A DNA stretch of 64,000 bases from contig NZ_CP015378.1 of the NCBI RefSeq assembly GCF_001629705.1, positions 868,001-932,000 of the forward strand. The letters run 5' to 3'. The position numbers and the translations under genes were made by a program. The notes beneath the pieces were generated by a model. The model was given only the letters and a program-made list of their open reading frames with translations, searched no databases and was not told the origin of the DNA. This DNA comes from Fictibacillus phosphorivorans. Lineage in GTDB: Bacteria; Bacillota; Bacilli; Bacillales; Fictibacillaceae. How positions within the stretch are numbered: position 1 is the stretch's first letter; each line of letters starts with the position of its first letter. Below, one piece after another: positions 33,871-42,410 of this stretch.

Positions 33871-34596
33871 GTGGAGACGAAACAATTGTGTTTGCTGAAA
33901 AAAGAAGATATGACGAATCCAGAAATAGTTCCAGCATGGGTGATCGAGGAGTATAAGACTTTCCATGAGACAGTGACGAACAAAACGTTTCCTTGTTATT
34001 TTGGAATGGCTGCTGAGAATAAGGGAGAATTGCGATATGCGTATGTGACGCATGATGACTGGTCGAATCTGCCTGAGGCAATACGAGAATTCAACAAACT
34101 TTTTGATGCACCTAAATTGATTCGTCACGGATTATTTGTATTTGTTGAGCCCGAGAAAGAAGAAAAAGATATTCCGTATTACCGTGATTATTTTTGGAAG
34201 ATGCTTCAGTCATTGCATGAAACAGATAATCAACCTTGGCCAGAACATATACCGAAAGACCCGGACCACCACCTATTCGCTTTTTCATTTGATAATGAGC
34301 CTTATTTTGTATTCGGGAACGCACCTGCTTACAAACAAAGAAAAACAAGAGATCTTGGTAACAGTTTAGTCCTCGGATTCCAGCCTCGCCGCATTTTTGA
34401 GGGATTAGAGGGAACTTCACCTGGCGGAGCGATGTCTCGGGAAAAAGTTCGCGAGCGGGTAGAGAAGTGGGATAATCTTCCGAAACACCCGAATATCAGT
34501 CATTATGGGGACCCGGAACACCGTGAATGGAAACAGTACTTTATTGGAGACGATGTTGAACCGATAGCGGGAAAATGTCCGTTTCATCATAAATAG
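33871..34596 (+). CDS. YqcI/YcgG family protein
   Basis: The product (241 aa) matches the YqcI/YcgG family: FPCYFGMAAENKGELRYAY near the start, a central AFSFDNEPYFVFGNAPAYK and the C-terminal GKCPFHHK. The conserved Cys in FPCYFG and in GKCPF, and His pairs such as DHH, could bind a cofactor or metal; function is not established. GTG start after GAGGAGTGG. Monocistronic, with a terminator right after the stop. Confidence 0.8.
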   Translation: METKQLCLLKKEDMTNPEIVPAWVIEEYKTFHETVTNKTFPCYFGMAAENKGELRYAYVTHDDWSNLPEAIREFNKLFDAPKLIRHGLFVFVEPEKEEKDIPYYRDYFWKMLQSLHETDNQPWPEHIPKDPDHHLFAFSFDNEPYFVFGNAPAYKQRKTRDLGNSLVLGFQPRRIFEGLEGTSPGGAMSREKVRERVEKWDNLPKHPNISHYGDPEHREWKQYFIGDDVEPIAGKCPFHHK

Positions 34597-34603
34597 AACG
34601 TGG

Positions 34604-34633
34604 AAAAGGACTCTTAATTGAGTCCTTTTTTGT
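34604..34633. terminator. Bidirectional terminator between convergent genes
   Basis: The 10-bp stem AAAAGGACTC / GAGTCCTTTT has T/A runs on both sides. It overlaps the last codons of the minus-strand acetyltransferase gene. Confidence 0.88.
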
Positions 34634-35162
34634 TTGTCCATTCGTGCTCTAGCATACTAAATAACATAGAGTCACGCCATCTGTCTTTAAGCAGAATGGT
34701 TTCACGCATTACGCCTTCTAACGTCATGTCTAGTTTTATTAAAACCTTTTCTGAAGCTTTATTTCTAGGGTCACAAGTTGCAAAAAGGCGATGCAGCTGC
34801 AGATCTTCAAAACCAAATTTCAGCAAAAGTTGCCCGGCTTCTGTCGCAATTCCTTTTCCCCAATAATTCGGATGAAGCACATAACCGATCTCACCAATAC
34901 GATTTGCAAATGAGGTGATCTGTAATTCTCCAGCTCCGATTAACAGGTTTGATTGCTTTTCAACAATCGCAAAAGCATACCGTTCACGGGGATTTCTGTT
35001 TGCATCATCAATCACTTCTTTCACGTACGTTATAGTATCAGCTTCATGATTCGGTCCCCAAGGCTGGTATTGAGAAACAATCTCTTGTGAGGCATATCGG
35101 TGAATCGCTTTCCAATCTTCAGAAACCATCTCTCGAAAAACAATTCTTTGAGTATTTAACAT
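34614..35162 (-). CDS. GNAT acetyltransferase (RimJ/RimL-like)
   Basis: The product (182 aa) is of the RimJ/RimL type: TQRIVFREMVSEDW, IGYVLHPNYWGKGIATEAGQLLLKFGF and LHRLFATCDPRNKASEKVLIKL. Such enzymes acetylate protein N-termini or amines. It lies 23 bases behind the unknown 301-aa gene on the same strand, so both may form an operon. Confidence 0.85.
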   Translation of the reverse strand: MLNTQRIVFREMVSEDWKAIHRYASQEIVSQYQPWGPNHEADTITYVKEVIDDANRNPRERYAFAIVEKQSNLLIGAGELQITSFANRIGEIGYVLHPNYWGKGIATEAGQLLLKFGFEDLQLHRLFATCDPRNKASEKVLIKLDMTLEGVMRETILLKDRWRDSMLFSMLEHEWTNKKGLN

Positions 35163-35185
35163 CTGATTGATCCCACCGTTCTCTG

Positions 35186-36091
35186 TTAAAGTTTTCTATA
35201 AATTTTACATGTAAAGTCAGCCCACGCTTTTTTGAGTTCGTTAATTTGAATAACTTGCCACGGGTTAAACATTGTTTGGCCATGTTTGTTAAAGGCATGT
35301 TCTTCACTTAAAAGATAAGCAGCATGTACAACTTGATCTTGCTCATTAAACCATATCCATACATCTTTGGCATGAACAGAAGAAGTCTCTATGTGATGGT
35401 AGTGGTTTTCTTCTAACAATTGGAGAAAGTGTTCAACTTGCATCCAGCGCTTGATATCATCGGTAGAAGAACGAATTGCTGAAGCGACAGCCGCAAGACA
35501 GTTAGGACCGTTCTCTTCTGGAAAAGTGTCCATGTACGGGTATAATTCTGGGTATCGAGTTTGATAGTTTTCACGTATTTCTGGTTCTAAAGCATATTCC
35601 TCAATCCACCCATCTGCGTAGTTCATCAAGATAGTATGTTGAACGTTCTTTGATACTCGATCCCAGTTACACTTTTGAACAATTACAATGTCTTGAAAAG
35701 AAGCACCACGTTTTAATATTTCCAGTTGGTTATCAACTTCTAGTGAGTTTACATTCTTCATCAGACCTTTTAATTCATCCTCTGTAAAAACAAGTCCTCT
35801 GTTAAGTGCTTTTTGTTCTGCGATTATCGTATCTTTTTCTATCGTGGATAGAGCCTGAAATTCTTTATTGGACATCACGCAAATAAATTCAGCTTTTTTG
35901 TTAATAGACCATGTAAGAAAAGAAGTTCGAACGTCGAGTGTAAACGCAGTTTGGTCCATTTTCGTTATTTTATGAGAAGGAAAATGGTCTGGTTTAATCC
36001 TAAAATAGAAAAAATCTCGATCGGGCACAAAAATTCTGCTCCACTTTTCCAATGTGTCTTGAGAGATTGTATATGTCTTAATAGTTTTCAT
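35186..36091 (-). CDS. Uncharacterised 301-aa protein with a possible papain/NlpC-like Cys-His pair
   Basis: No family is recognised with confidence. The N-terminal ~180 residues look mixed alpha/beta with a helical central part. The C-terminal third shows NGPNCLAAVASAIRS, then about 45 residues later DVWIWFNEQDQVVHAAYLL and KHGQTMFNPWQVI. A Cys at a helix start, a His at a strand start and a later polar residue are the order of an NlpC/P60 or papain-like fold, which is inference only. TTAGGAGTAG precedes the ATG. No signal peptide, so it is cytoplasmic. Confidence 0.7.
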   Translation of the reverse strand: MKTIKTYTISQDTLEKWSRIFVPDRDFFYFRIKPDHFPSHKITKMDQTAFTLDVRTSFLTWSINKKAEFICVMSNKEFQALSTIEKDTIIAEQKALNRGLVFTEDELKGLMKNVNSLEVDNQLEILKRGASFQDIVIVQKCNWDRVSKNVQHTILMNYADGWIEEYALEPEIRENYQTRYPELYPYMDTFPEENGPNCLAAVASAIRSSTDDIKRWMQVEHFLQLLEENHYHHIETSSVHAKDVWIWFNEQDQVVHAAYLLSEEHAFNKHGQTMFNPWQVIQINELKKAWADFTCKIYRKL

Positions 36092-36211
36092 AGCTACTCC
36101 TAATAAACGATAAATATTTAGAATATGATAATCTAATACTATCAGTTATTTACATATGTTAGTAGACTCCATGAAAACAAGTTCAGTTAGATGAAAGCGG
36201 GAGAATTAATA

Positions 36212-37054
36212 GTGAAATTAAAAGATATGGCTAGGAAAATGGCAGCTATTTATAAAGAGAATAAAAAAGTGCAGGCTGTATTACTGGCAGGGTCTGTGTC
36301 AAGAGGCTGGGAAGACAAATACTCAGATATTGAACTGAATATTTTCTGGTCGGAACCTCCAACTGATGAAGATCGAATGTTGCCGATTAGCGCGATAAAT
36401 GGATCGATTATAGAATTTCATCCGTTTGAAGAGGAAGAATGGGCAGAGAGCTATTTAACGTCTCAAAATGTAAAGCTTGAGATCAGCAGTTTCTTAACAT
36501 CTACAGCACATAAGTGGATAAAAGAAGTAGTGAAAGAGTATGAAGTGGATTACGGCAAACAGTGCATGGCTTCATCCGTGTTTTATGGAGTGAGTTTATA
36601 CGGAGATCGTGTGATTAGTGTACTGAAAAAAGAAGTTGAGGTGTATCCAGATCAATTAGCCCGAAACATGATTGAAGAAAATCTAGCTTTATGGAGTAGG
36701 TGGAACAACCGTTATGCTTTATTAGATAGAAACGAGTGGATCATGTTGTATGATCTGATGGTGGGTGTACAGAAGAAACTTCTCGGAACACTATTCGGTT
36801 TAAATAAACTGTATATTCATCATCCGTCCTTTAAGTGGATGCACAAATACAGCGAGATATTCACAATAAAGCCAGATCATTTTGATAAACGGCTATCACG
36901 TATTCTCATTGGAGATGTTCATGAGAGTATAAAAGAGTTAGAACTGTTGATTCAAGAAGTTTTTAACCTTGTGGAGAAACATTACCCCGACCTTCCATTT
37001 TTAACAGCTTACAAAGAGAAGATGAGCTTTGTTCGGCCGGAAAATAAAGGCTGA
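36212..37054 (+). CDS. Nucleotidyltransferase-fold protein (DUF4037-like)
   Basis: The product (280 aa) has the minimal nucleotidyltransferase motif LLAGSVSRGWEDKYSDIELNIF near residue 27, with G-S, then D-x-E as metal ligands, followed by a helical C-terminal domain as in DUF4037/kanamycin-nucleotidyltransferase relatives. The GTG at 36212 has GGGAGAA at a good distance; the in-frame ATG at 36191 has no ribosome binding site. It may adenylylate a small molecule or protein; target unknown. Confidence 0.75.
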   Translation: MKLKDMARKMAAIYKENKKVQAVLLAGSVSRGWEDKYSDIELNIFWSEPPTDEDRMLPISAINGSIIEFHPFEEEEWAESYLTSQNVKLEISSFLTSTAHKWIKEVVKEYEVDYGKQCMASSVFYGVSLYGDRVISVLKKEVEVYPDQLARNMIEENLALWSRWNNRYALLDRNEWIMLYDLMVGVQKKLLGTLFGLNKLYIHHPSFKWMHKYSEIFTIKPDHFDKRLSRILIGDVHESIKELELLIQEVFNLVEKHYPDLPFLTAYKEKMSFVRPENKG

Positions 37055-37097
37055 TTCCAAGTATAAAAAATTCATTATGCATACACAATAGAAATAG

Positions 37098-37134
37098 CCA
37101 TCCGGGTGGATTCGTCTTCTCGGGTGGTTTTTTA
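37098..37134 (+). terminator. Terminator of the nucleotidyltransferase gene
   Basis: The 7-bp stem CCATCCG / CGGGTGG (one T-G pair) is followed by six T, an A and more T. Confidence 0.6.
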
Positions 37135-37226
37135 TTTTTTTTGCATACTCACCGCATGTCCTGTGAAAAGGAAGCGATGAGGACGAAAATCAATACAACG
37201 AATAATAAAAAAATTAAGTTTAACCG

Positions 37227-37255
37227 TTGACAAAATGAGGTAAATAGAATATAAA
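37227..37255 (+). promoter_or_regulatory. Promoter of the NAD salvage operon
   Basis: A consensus TTGACA (37227-37232), a 17-base spacer and TATAAA (37250-37255). The operator-like palindrome lies directly downstream, over the expected transcription start. Confidence 0.85.
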
Positions 37256-37266
37256 TAAATTAACAA

Positions 37267-37281
37267 TAAACAGTTTGTTAA
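37267..37281 (+). promoter_or_regulatory. Operator-like palindrome 1 (probable NrtR site)
   Basis: TAAACA-GTT-TGTTAA is a 6-3-6 inverted repeat with one mismatch. The same layout recurs before pncA. Its position just after the -10 fits repression by the Nudix-type regulator encoded next to it. The identity of the binding protein is inferred. Confidence 0.65.
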
Positions 37282-37299
37282 TTAAAAGGAGGGGCACCA

Positions 37300-38076
37300 T
37301 TGTCTAATAAGCAAGCATTAAAACAATACGACATCAAAAAATATCGAACACCTGATGGTTACACTTCCGATATTTGCGTCTTTACAATAATTTCAGAAAA
37401 AAATGAGGCATATAAACCTCCTACGATGGATCTTAAGATCATGTTGATCAAAAGAGCGGCACTTGATTCAGAAGGAAATATGAACATTGAAGCAAACAAG
37501 TGGGCAATTCCAGGAGGTTTTGTGCAAGATGATGAAACGGGCTTTCAAGCAGCTAAACGAGAGTTAGAAGAAGAGACGAATATCTCTGGAATCCATATTA
37601 AACAATTTGGTGTTTACGACAAACCTGGCCGAGATCCTAGAGGTTGGATCATCTCGAACGCTCATTATGCAATTGTTCCTGATACGTATCTATCGCTAAG
37701 AAAAGCACAAGATGATGCAGCTGACATTGAGTTGTTCTCTATAAAAGATGTAATGGATCTGGAGCTAGCGTTCGATCATAAACAAATCATTGCAGATGCG
37801 ATTCAAGTGATCACAAACGATCTGCTCCAAACAACTGTAGCTAAGAATTTCTTACCTGAAAACTTTACGTATTCTGAACTTCAGGCTGTATTAAGAACTG
37901 TAACGAATGATCCTGCGATATTAAGTGATTCATCATTTTCCAGAAAGATAAAATCTCTTCCTTTTATTCAAGAAGTACAAGGAAAAACAACAACAAGAAC
38001 ATCAAAGAGAGCAACAAAACTTTATACATTTATTGAGATGGATGTAATAAAGCCAATCTATACAGCGCGTTATTAA
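37300..38076 (+). CDS. nrtR: NrtR-like Nudix-domain transcriptional regulator of NAD salvage
   Basis: The product (258 aa) combines an N-terminal Nudix domain (box from GGFVQDDE to RELEEETNI, about residues 71-94, with Asn in place of the usual Gly) and a C-terminal winged-helix region (about 180-258: FTYSELQAVLRTV, then a Lys/Arg-rich wing). This is the NrtR architecture; such proteins sense ADP-ribose or an NAD-derived ligand and repress NAD synthesis genes. TTG start after AAGGAGGGG. It is first in the operon with pncA, pncB and nadD-like genes, and matching palindromes flank it. Confidence 0.85.
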   Translation: MSNKQALKQYDIKKYRTPDGYTSDICVFTIISEKNEAYKPPTMDLKIMLIKRAALDSEGNMNIEANKWAIPGGFVQDDETGFQAAKRELEEETNISGIHIKQFGVYDKPGRDPRGWIISNAHYAIVPDTYLSLRKAQDDAADIELFSIKDVMDLELAFDHKQIIADAIQVITNDLLQTTVAKNFLPENFTYSELQAVLRTVTNDPAILSDSSFSRKIKSLPFIQEVQGKTTTRTSKRATKLYTFIEMDVIKPIYTARY

Positions 38077-38099
38077 TTGAATTTTTTTACCGACTATAA

Positions 38100-38114
38100 T
38101 TAACAGATTGTTAA
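38100..38114 (+). promoter_or_regulatory. Operator-like palindrome 2 before pncA
   Basis: TTAACA-GAT-TGTTAA is a perfect 6-3-6 inverted repeat sharing 12 of 15 bases with palindrome 1. It overlaps the last base of a TATAAT (38095-38100), so a second regulated promoter may lie here. Confidence 0.7.
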
Positions 38115-38146
38115 TAGTTAACTAAACACAAATAGGAGGAAATATT

Positions 38147-38695
38147 ATGAAAAAAGCGTTAATCAATATTGACTACACATTTGACTTTGTGGCAGATGAA
38201 GGTGCACTAACTTGTGGAAAACCAGGTCAAGATGTTGAAAATGAGATTACTTCTATTACGGAACAATTTATTAATAACGGTGATTTTGTTGTTTTTGCTA
38301 TAGATCAGCATCATACCGATGATAAGTTTCATCCAGAAAATGAGCTTTTCCCTCCACATAACATTGAAGGTACGCCTGGGCGTGAGCTTTATGGAAACCT
38401 TCAAAAAGTCTATGAAACACACAAAACGAAATCCAATGTTTATTGGATGGATAAGACCCGATATAGTGCCTTCGCGGGTACAGATCTATTAATGAAGCTT
38501 CGTGAACGTGGTATTACGGAGGTTCACATCGTAGGAGTGTGCACAGACATCTGCTGTCTTCATACAGCTGTTGATGCTTACAATGCGGGACTTAAGATCG
38601 TTGTTCATGAAAAAGCAGTAGCGAGTTTCAACCAACCAGGACATGAGTGGGCATTAGGTCATTTTAAGAGCTGTTTGAACGCAAAAGTTATTTAA
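38147..38695 (+). CDS. pncA: Nicotinamidase (isochorismatase-like hydrolase)
   Basis: The product (182 aa) deamidates nicotinamide to nicotinate. The catalytic triad is visible: Asp in NIDYTFDF, Lys in MDKTRYSAF and Cys in GVCTDICCLHTA; the metal ligands Asp and His lie in FAIDQHH. AGGAGG precedes the ATG by 8 bases. Position between nrtR and pncB makes the assignment firm over other isochorismatase-fold hydrolases. Confidence 0.92.
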   Translation: MKKALINIDYTFDFVADEGALTCGKPGQDVENEITSITEQFINNGDFVVFAIDQHHTDDKFHPENELFPPHNIEGTPGRELYGNLQKVYETHKTKSNVYWMDKTRYSAFAGTDLLMKLRERGITEVHIVGVCTDICCLHTAVDAYNAGLKIVVHEKAVASFNQPGHEWALGHFKSCLNAKVI

Positions 38696-38720
38696 ATTTA
38701 TCTCTTGGGGGTAGTGAAAA

Positions 38721-40208
38721 TTGAACAAAAAATATGCTGATGATAGTTTAACGCTGCACACAGATCTTTACCAGATCAATATGGCGGAAACGTATTGGGA
38801 GGACAATATCCATAACAAGAGAGCGGTTTTTGAAGTGTTCTTTCGCAAACTTCCTTTCGGGAACGGATATGCTGTATTTGCTGGATTAGAAAGAATCATA
38901 GATTATCTGAAGAACTTTACGTTTACAACAACTGATATCGATTACCTTCGAGATGAATTAGGGTATAAAGAAGATTATTTAGAATATCTAGAACAAGTGA
39001 AATTTACGGGTAACGTTCGATCTATGGTGGAGGGAGAACTGGTCTTTGCAAACGAACCAATCATACGAATAGAAGCACCGTTAGCAGAAGCTCAGCTTAT
39101 TGAAACTGCCATTTTAAATATCGTAAACTATCAGACACTTATCGCTACAAAAGCATCCCGCATTAAACAAGTGGTTGGAGAAGAACGAGTGATGGAATTT
39201 GGAACACGCAGAGCTCAAGAGATGGATGCAGCGATCTGGGGAACGAGAGCCGCGTTTATCGGTGGTTTTGAAGCGACGTCTAATGTTCGAGCAGGGAAAC
39301 GGTTCGGCATACCAGTCGCAGGTACACATGCTCATGCACTCGTCCAAACGTATCGAGATGAGTATACAGCATTTCATAAATATGCTCAGCGACACAAAGA
39401 CTGTGTGTTCTTAGTCGATACGTATGATACTTTGCGCTCTGGAGTGCCTACAGCGATTAAGGTCGCTAAAGAATTAGGAAACAAGATCAACTTTCAAGGA
39501 ATTCGTTTAGATAGTGGAGACCTCGCTTACCTTTCAAAAGAAGCGAGAAAGATGCTTGACGAGGCAGGATTCACAGATACAAAGATTATCGCTTCAAATG
39601 ATTTGGATGAGAATACGATCATCAATCTAAAAGCACAAGGTGCAAAGATCGATTCATGGGGAATCGGTACAAAACTGATCACAGCTTATGATCAGCCAGC
39701 CCTAGGAGCAGTCTACAAACTTGTCTCTATTGAAGACGAACAAGGAAAGATGGTAGACACGATTAAAATCAGCGGAAATCCAGAAAAAGTAACGACTCCT
39801 GGTTTGAAAAAAGTGTATCGAATCATCAATACACATAATAATAAATCCGAAGGCGACTACATTGCGCTGGAGAATGAAATGCCTCAAGAAGAGTCTAGAC
39901 TTAAAATGTTCCATCCCGTTCATACGTTTATCAGTAAATTTGTGACAAACTTTAAAGCGAAAGAGCTTCATCAAGATATTTTTATAGAAGGTAACGTTGT
40001 CTATGAAACTCCTACTCTTAAAGAAATACAGCTCTTTGCCAAGGAGAATCTAGAAGTATTATGGGACGAATACAAACGTACGATGCATCCGGAAGAATAT
40101 CCGGTTGATCTTAGTCAAGCGTGCTGGGACAACAAGATGAAAAATATTCAGGACGTGCAAGCAAAAGTATTGTCATTAATCGGAGAAGGAGAACCTCACA
40201 ATGGGTAA
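38721..40208 (+). CDS. pncB: Nicotinate phosphoribosyltransferase
   Basis: The product (495 aa) converts nicotinate and PRPP to nicotinate mononucleotide. Visible are LHTDLYQINMAE, FGTRRAQEMDAA, the phosphorylated-His segment GTHAHALVQ, and FQGIRLDSGDLAYLS with SNDLDENTI for PRPP/phosphate binding. TTG start after CTTGGGGGTAG. It overlaps the nadD-like gene by 8 bases. Confidence 0.95.
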   Translation: MNKKYADDSLTLHTDLYQINMAETYWEDNIHNKRAVFEVFFRKLPFGNGYAVFAGLERIIDYLKNFTFTTTDIDYLRDELGYKEDYLEYLEQVKFTGNVRSMVEGELVFANEPIIRIEAPLAEAQLIETAILNIVNYQTLIATKASRIKQVVGEERVMEFGTRRAQEMDAAIWGTRAAFIGGFEATSNVRAGKRFGIPVAGTHAHALVQTYRDEYTAFHKYAQRHKDCVFLVDTYDTLRSGVPTAIKVAKELGNKINFQGIRLDSGDLAYLSKEARKMLDEAGFTDTKIIASNDLDENTIINLKAQGAKIDSWGIGTKLITAYDQPALGAVYKLVSIEDEQGKMVDTIKISGNPEKVTTPGLKKVYRIINTHNNKSEGDYIALENEMPQEESRLKMFHPVHTFISKFVTNFKAKELHQDIFIEGNVVYETPTLKEIQLFAKENLEVLWDEYKRTMHPEEYPVDLSQACWDNKMKNIQDVQAKVLSLIGEGEPHNG

Positions 40209-40818
40209 GATTGGAATCTACGGCTCGTCTTTTGACCCTATAACGAATGTACATCTATGGACAGCAAGTACCGTGGCACATCGCTGTAAACTAGACAAAG
40301 TGATCTTCCTGCCATGCTCAAGTAAACGAAAAGATAAAACGATGAAGACGTCAGATGCCCATCGTTGGGAGATGCTTCAGCTTGCGATCTCAAATAATCA
40401 TACATTTCTAGCCGATGATCATGAGATACTGCAAGAAGCTTGGGAAGTATACACGTATTACACGATGGAACATTTTAAACAAAAATATCCTAATGATGAA
40501 GTGTACTTTATTATGGGAGCGGATCTGTTGGTTGATATTGCAGAGGGTAAGTGGAAGTATGATGATGAGTTAATCTCGAATAATAAATTTATTGTGATGG
40601 CAAGAGACGAGATCAATATGGTCAAAACGATATCTCGTTCACCCATCCTAAGAAATCATGATGATGGCACAAAATTTCATCTGATCGATAAAGGGCTGTC
40701 TATGGAGATCAGCAGCACCTATATACGTGATGAATTTTCTAAGGGTGGCGAACCAAGGTATCTGTTGCCTAATGCTTGTTATGAATATATAAAAAAACAT
40801 GAACTGTACTCTTCATGA
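40201..40818 (+). CDS. nadD: Nicotinate-nucleotide adenylyltransferase (NadD-like)
   Basis: The product (205 aa) has the nucleotidyl-transferase motif GSSFDPITNVHL and the C-terminal ISSTYIRDEF, which identify the NadD/CoaD superfamily. YFIMGADLLVDIAEGKW is the NadD-type substrate loop. It would turn nicotinate mononucleotide into deamido-NAD. It is divergent in the T-x-x-H region (TNVH in place of H-x-G-H), so it is probably a second, salvage-linked NadD beside the housekeeping one elsewhere. Confidence 0.85.
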   Translation: MGKIGIYGSSFDPITNVHLWTASTVAHRCKLDKVIFLPCSSKRKDKTMKTSDAHRWEMLQLAISNNHTFLADDHEILQEAWEVYTYYTMEHFKQKYPNDEVYFIMGADLLVDIAEGKWKYDDELISNNKFIVMARDEINMVKTISRSPILRNHDDGTKFHLIDKGLSMEISSTYIRDEFSKGGEPRYLLPNACYEYIKKHELYSS

Positions 40819-40837
40819 CGAGTGGAACAATCATAAC

Positions 40838-40893
40838 AACAGCTGACTTAAGAAGGTATTCTGAGAATTACCTTAGAGTCAGCTGTTTTTTTG
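40838..40893 (+). terminator. Terminator of the NAD salvage operon
   Basis: The 10-bp stem AACAGCTGAC / GTCAGCTGTT encloses a smaller hairpin (AAGGTA / TACCTT) and is followed by seven T. Confidence 0.88.
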
Positions 40894-41044
40894 TATTTTG
40901 TTAAATATTTTTAAAAGAAGTTAACTTTCAGCTATTTTTGGAAAAAATATAAATAAACTAGTGAAAGATGCAAAAAACGTTTACGGGACTATTGATTTAG
41001 GGAAGAGCCTTATAAATACCTTATGAGCGTATGGAGGATTATAG

Positions 41045-41911
41045 ATGGCTACCGTAATAAAAGGAGAATACAAACACGTGAACTGTGATAGTGAATATGG
41101 CACATTAAAGAAAGTGATTGTGTGTGAACCAAGATATATGAAGATCGATGAAATAATCAATGAAACACAGCGTCATTTCGCAAAAGACAACATCAACATG
41201 AAAAGAGCGATGAAACAGCATCAGCATTTCGTGGATACGATGAGAGCAAACGGTGTAGACGTTTATAAACTTCCTGCGATGGAGAAGTTCCCTGAACAAG
41301 TTTTTACGCGCGATATTGGGTTTACAATCGGTGAAACAGTATTCGTATCACGCATGGGAAGCAATATTCGCGACGGAGAAGAGAAAGTATTACGAAACTG
41401 GTTATTAGAACATCAGATTAATCTTTCTTTGATCGAGGGGGACCGTATTGAAGGCGGAGATGTTATCGTGCATGGCGATACCGTTTATATCGGGGTGAGT
41501 GGCAGAACGTCTGAGGAAACCATTCAAGAACTTCAATCACAGCTGCCTCATATGAATGTTGTCGCTGTACCATTCGATCCTATTTACCTACATCTCGATT
41601 GTGTTTTTAACATTTTATCTGAAGAAGATGCGTTGATCTATAAACATGCTTTTGAGGAAAAAGACTACCAAATGCTTGCCTCAAAGTTTAATGTAATTGA
41701 AGTAGAGAAAGAAGAGCAATTCACGATGGGTACGAACGTCTTATCCATTGGAAATAAAAAAGTTTTGAGCCTTCCTGTAAATAAAAATGTTAATGCTGCA
41801 CTTCGTGAAAGAGGATACGAAGTTTTAGAAGTCGATATCTCTGAAATCATAAAATCAGGTGGTTCGTTCCGCTGCTGTTCGATGCCGTTATATCGAGAAG
41901 AGATGCATTAA
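41045..41911 (+). CDS. Dimethylarginine dimethylaminohydrolase-family amidinohydrolase
   Basis: The product (288 aa) has the pentein-fold marks: FTRDIGFTIG, EGGDVIVHGDTVYIG, His in YLHLDCVFN and a near-terminal Cys in FRCCSMPL. These are the Cys-His-acid residues of DDAH/arginine deiminase relatives. It likely hydrolyses a guanidino compound such as methylated arginine to citrulline; arginine itself or amidinotransfer is possible. ATGGAGG lies 8 bases before the ATG. Single gene with its own terminator. Confidence 0.85.
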   Translation: MATVIKGEYKHVNCDSEYGTLKKVIVCEPRYMKIDEIINETQRHFAKDNINMKRAMKQHQHFVDTMRANGVDVYKLPAMEKFPEQVFTRDIGFTIGETVFVSRMGSNIRDGEEKVLRNWLLEHQINLSLIEGDRIEGGDVIVHGDTVYIGVSGRTSEETIQELQSQLPHMNVVAVPFDPIYLHLDCVFNILSEEDALIYKHAFEEKDYQMLASKFNVIEVEKEEQFTMGTNVLSIGNKKVLSLPVNKNVNAALRERGYEVLEVDISEIIKSGGSFRCCSMPLYREEMH

Positions 41912-41925
41912 ATTGTTCAAAATTA

Positions 41926-41954
41926 GTCTTTGCCGCAGGGCAAAGGCTTTTTTT
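41926..41954 (+). terminator. Terminator of the DDAH-family gene
   Basis: The stem GTCTTTGCC / GGGCAAAGGC, with loop GCA, is followed by seven T. Confidence 0.88.
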
Positions 41955-42110
41955 GTGTTTTTTAACGCTCGATGAATTTTCCTAATAATAATTTGGCAAG
42001 CAGGCACAAATTTGTGAGGTTTTTACCACATTTGTTCCTTTATCTGTTGATGTGATTGAACGATAAGACTAAATTTATCAATTTGAGTCATGAAGAAGAA
42101 TACTCAGTGG

Positions 42111-42239
42111 CTTATCGGTGAAAATTACGTTTTATCAGGTGAAATGCGCATGAACACAGGTGAAAAATCAGACATCTCAGGTGGTCAAAGCTTATTTACC
42201 GGTGAACGTGTAATAAATATAAAAACACGTACCGTAAAA
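42111..42239 (+). repeat. Intergenic 21-bp-period array F (GGTGAA core)
   Basis: GGT cores start at 42117, 42138, 42159, 42180 and 42201, an exact 21-bp period, with units such as CTCAGGTGGTC and TTACCGGTGAACG. The tail 42194-42239 is 42/46 identical to the tail of array E 11 kb away. The rest of the 499-base gap 41912-42410 is AT-rich without a gene. A short TGATTGGAGTGCAAG at 42272-42286 resembles the edge of the repeat element at 49.9 kb. Confidence 0.85.
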
Positions 42240-42383
42240 CATAATAACTGCTTAATACACTTATTTTGATTGATGATTGGAGTGCAAGCTACGTGCCTGC
42301 CACTTGGGAATCATCTTTCACAATATAGCAACAATCTTCTATACAAAGAGCTTTCTAAAGGATTATTGCTCTACAATTTAAAT

Positions 42384-42409
42384 AAGGAACTTGGATGTCC
42401 AAGTTCCTT
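42384..42409 (-). terminator. Terminator of the histidine kinase gene
   Basis: The perfect 12-bp stem AAGGAACTTGGA with its complement and a 2-base loop directly follows the kinase stop. On the minus strand the tail is ATTTAAATT. Confidence 0.75.
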
Positions 42410-42410
42410 G

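Noticed and set aside
34614..36091. Toxin-antitoxin pair (unknown protein plus GNAT)
   Set aside because: The GNAT is of the RimJ/RimL housekeeping type and no small antitoxin-like DNA-binding protein is adjacent.
40921..41044. Possible sigma-B promoter before the DDAH-family gene (GTTTTA ... GGGAAG)
   Set aside because: The spacing is about 16 bases, longer than the 12-14 typical of sigma-B sites, and the -35 match is poor.
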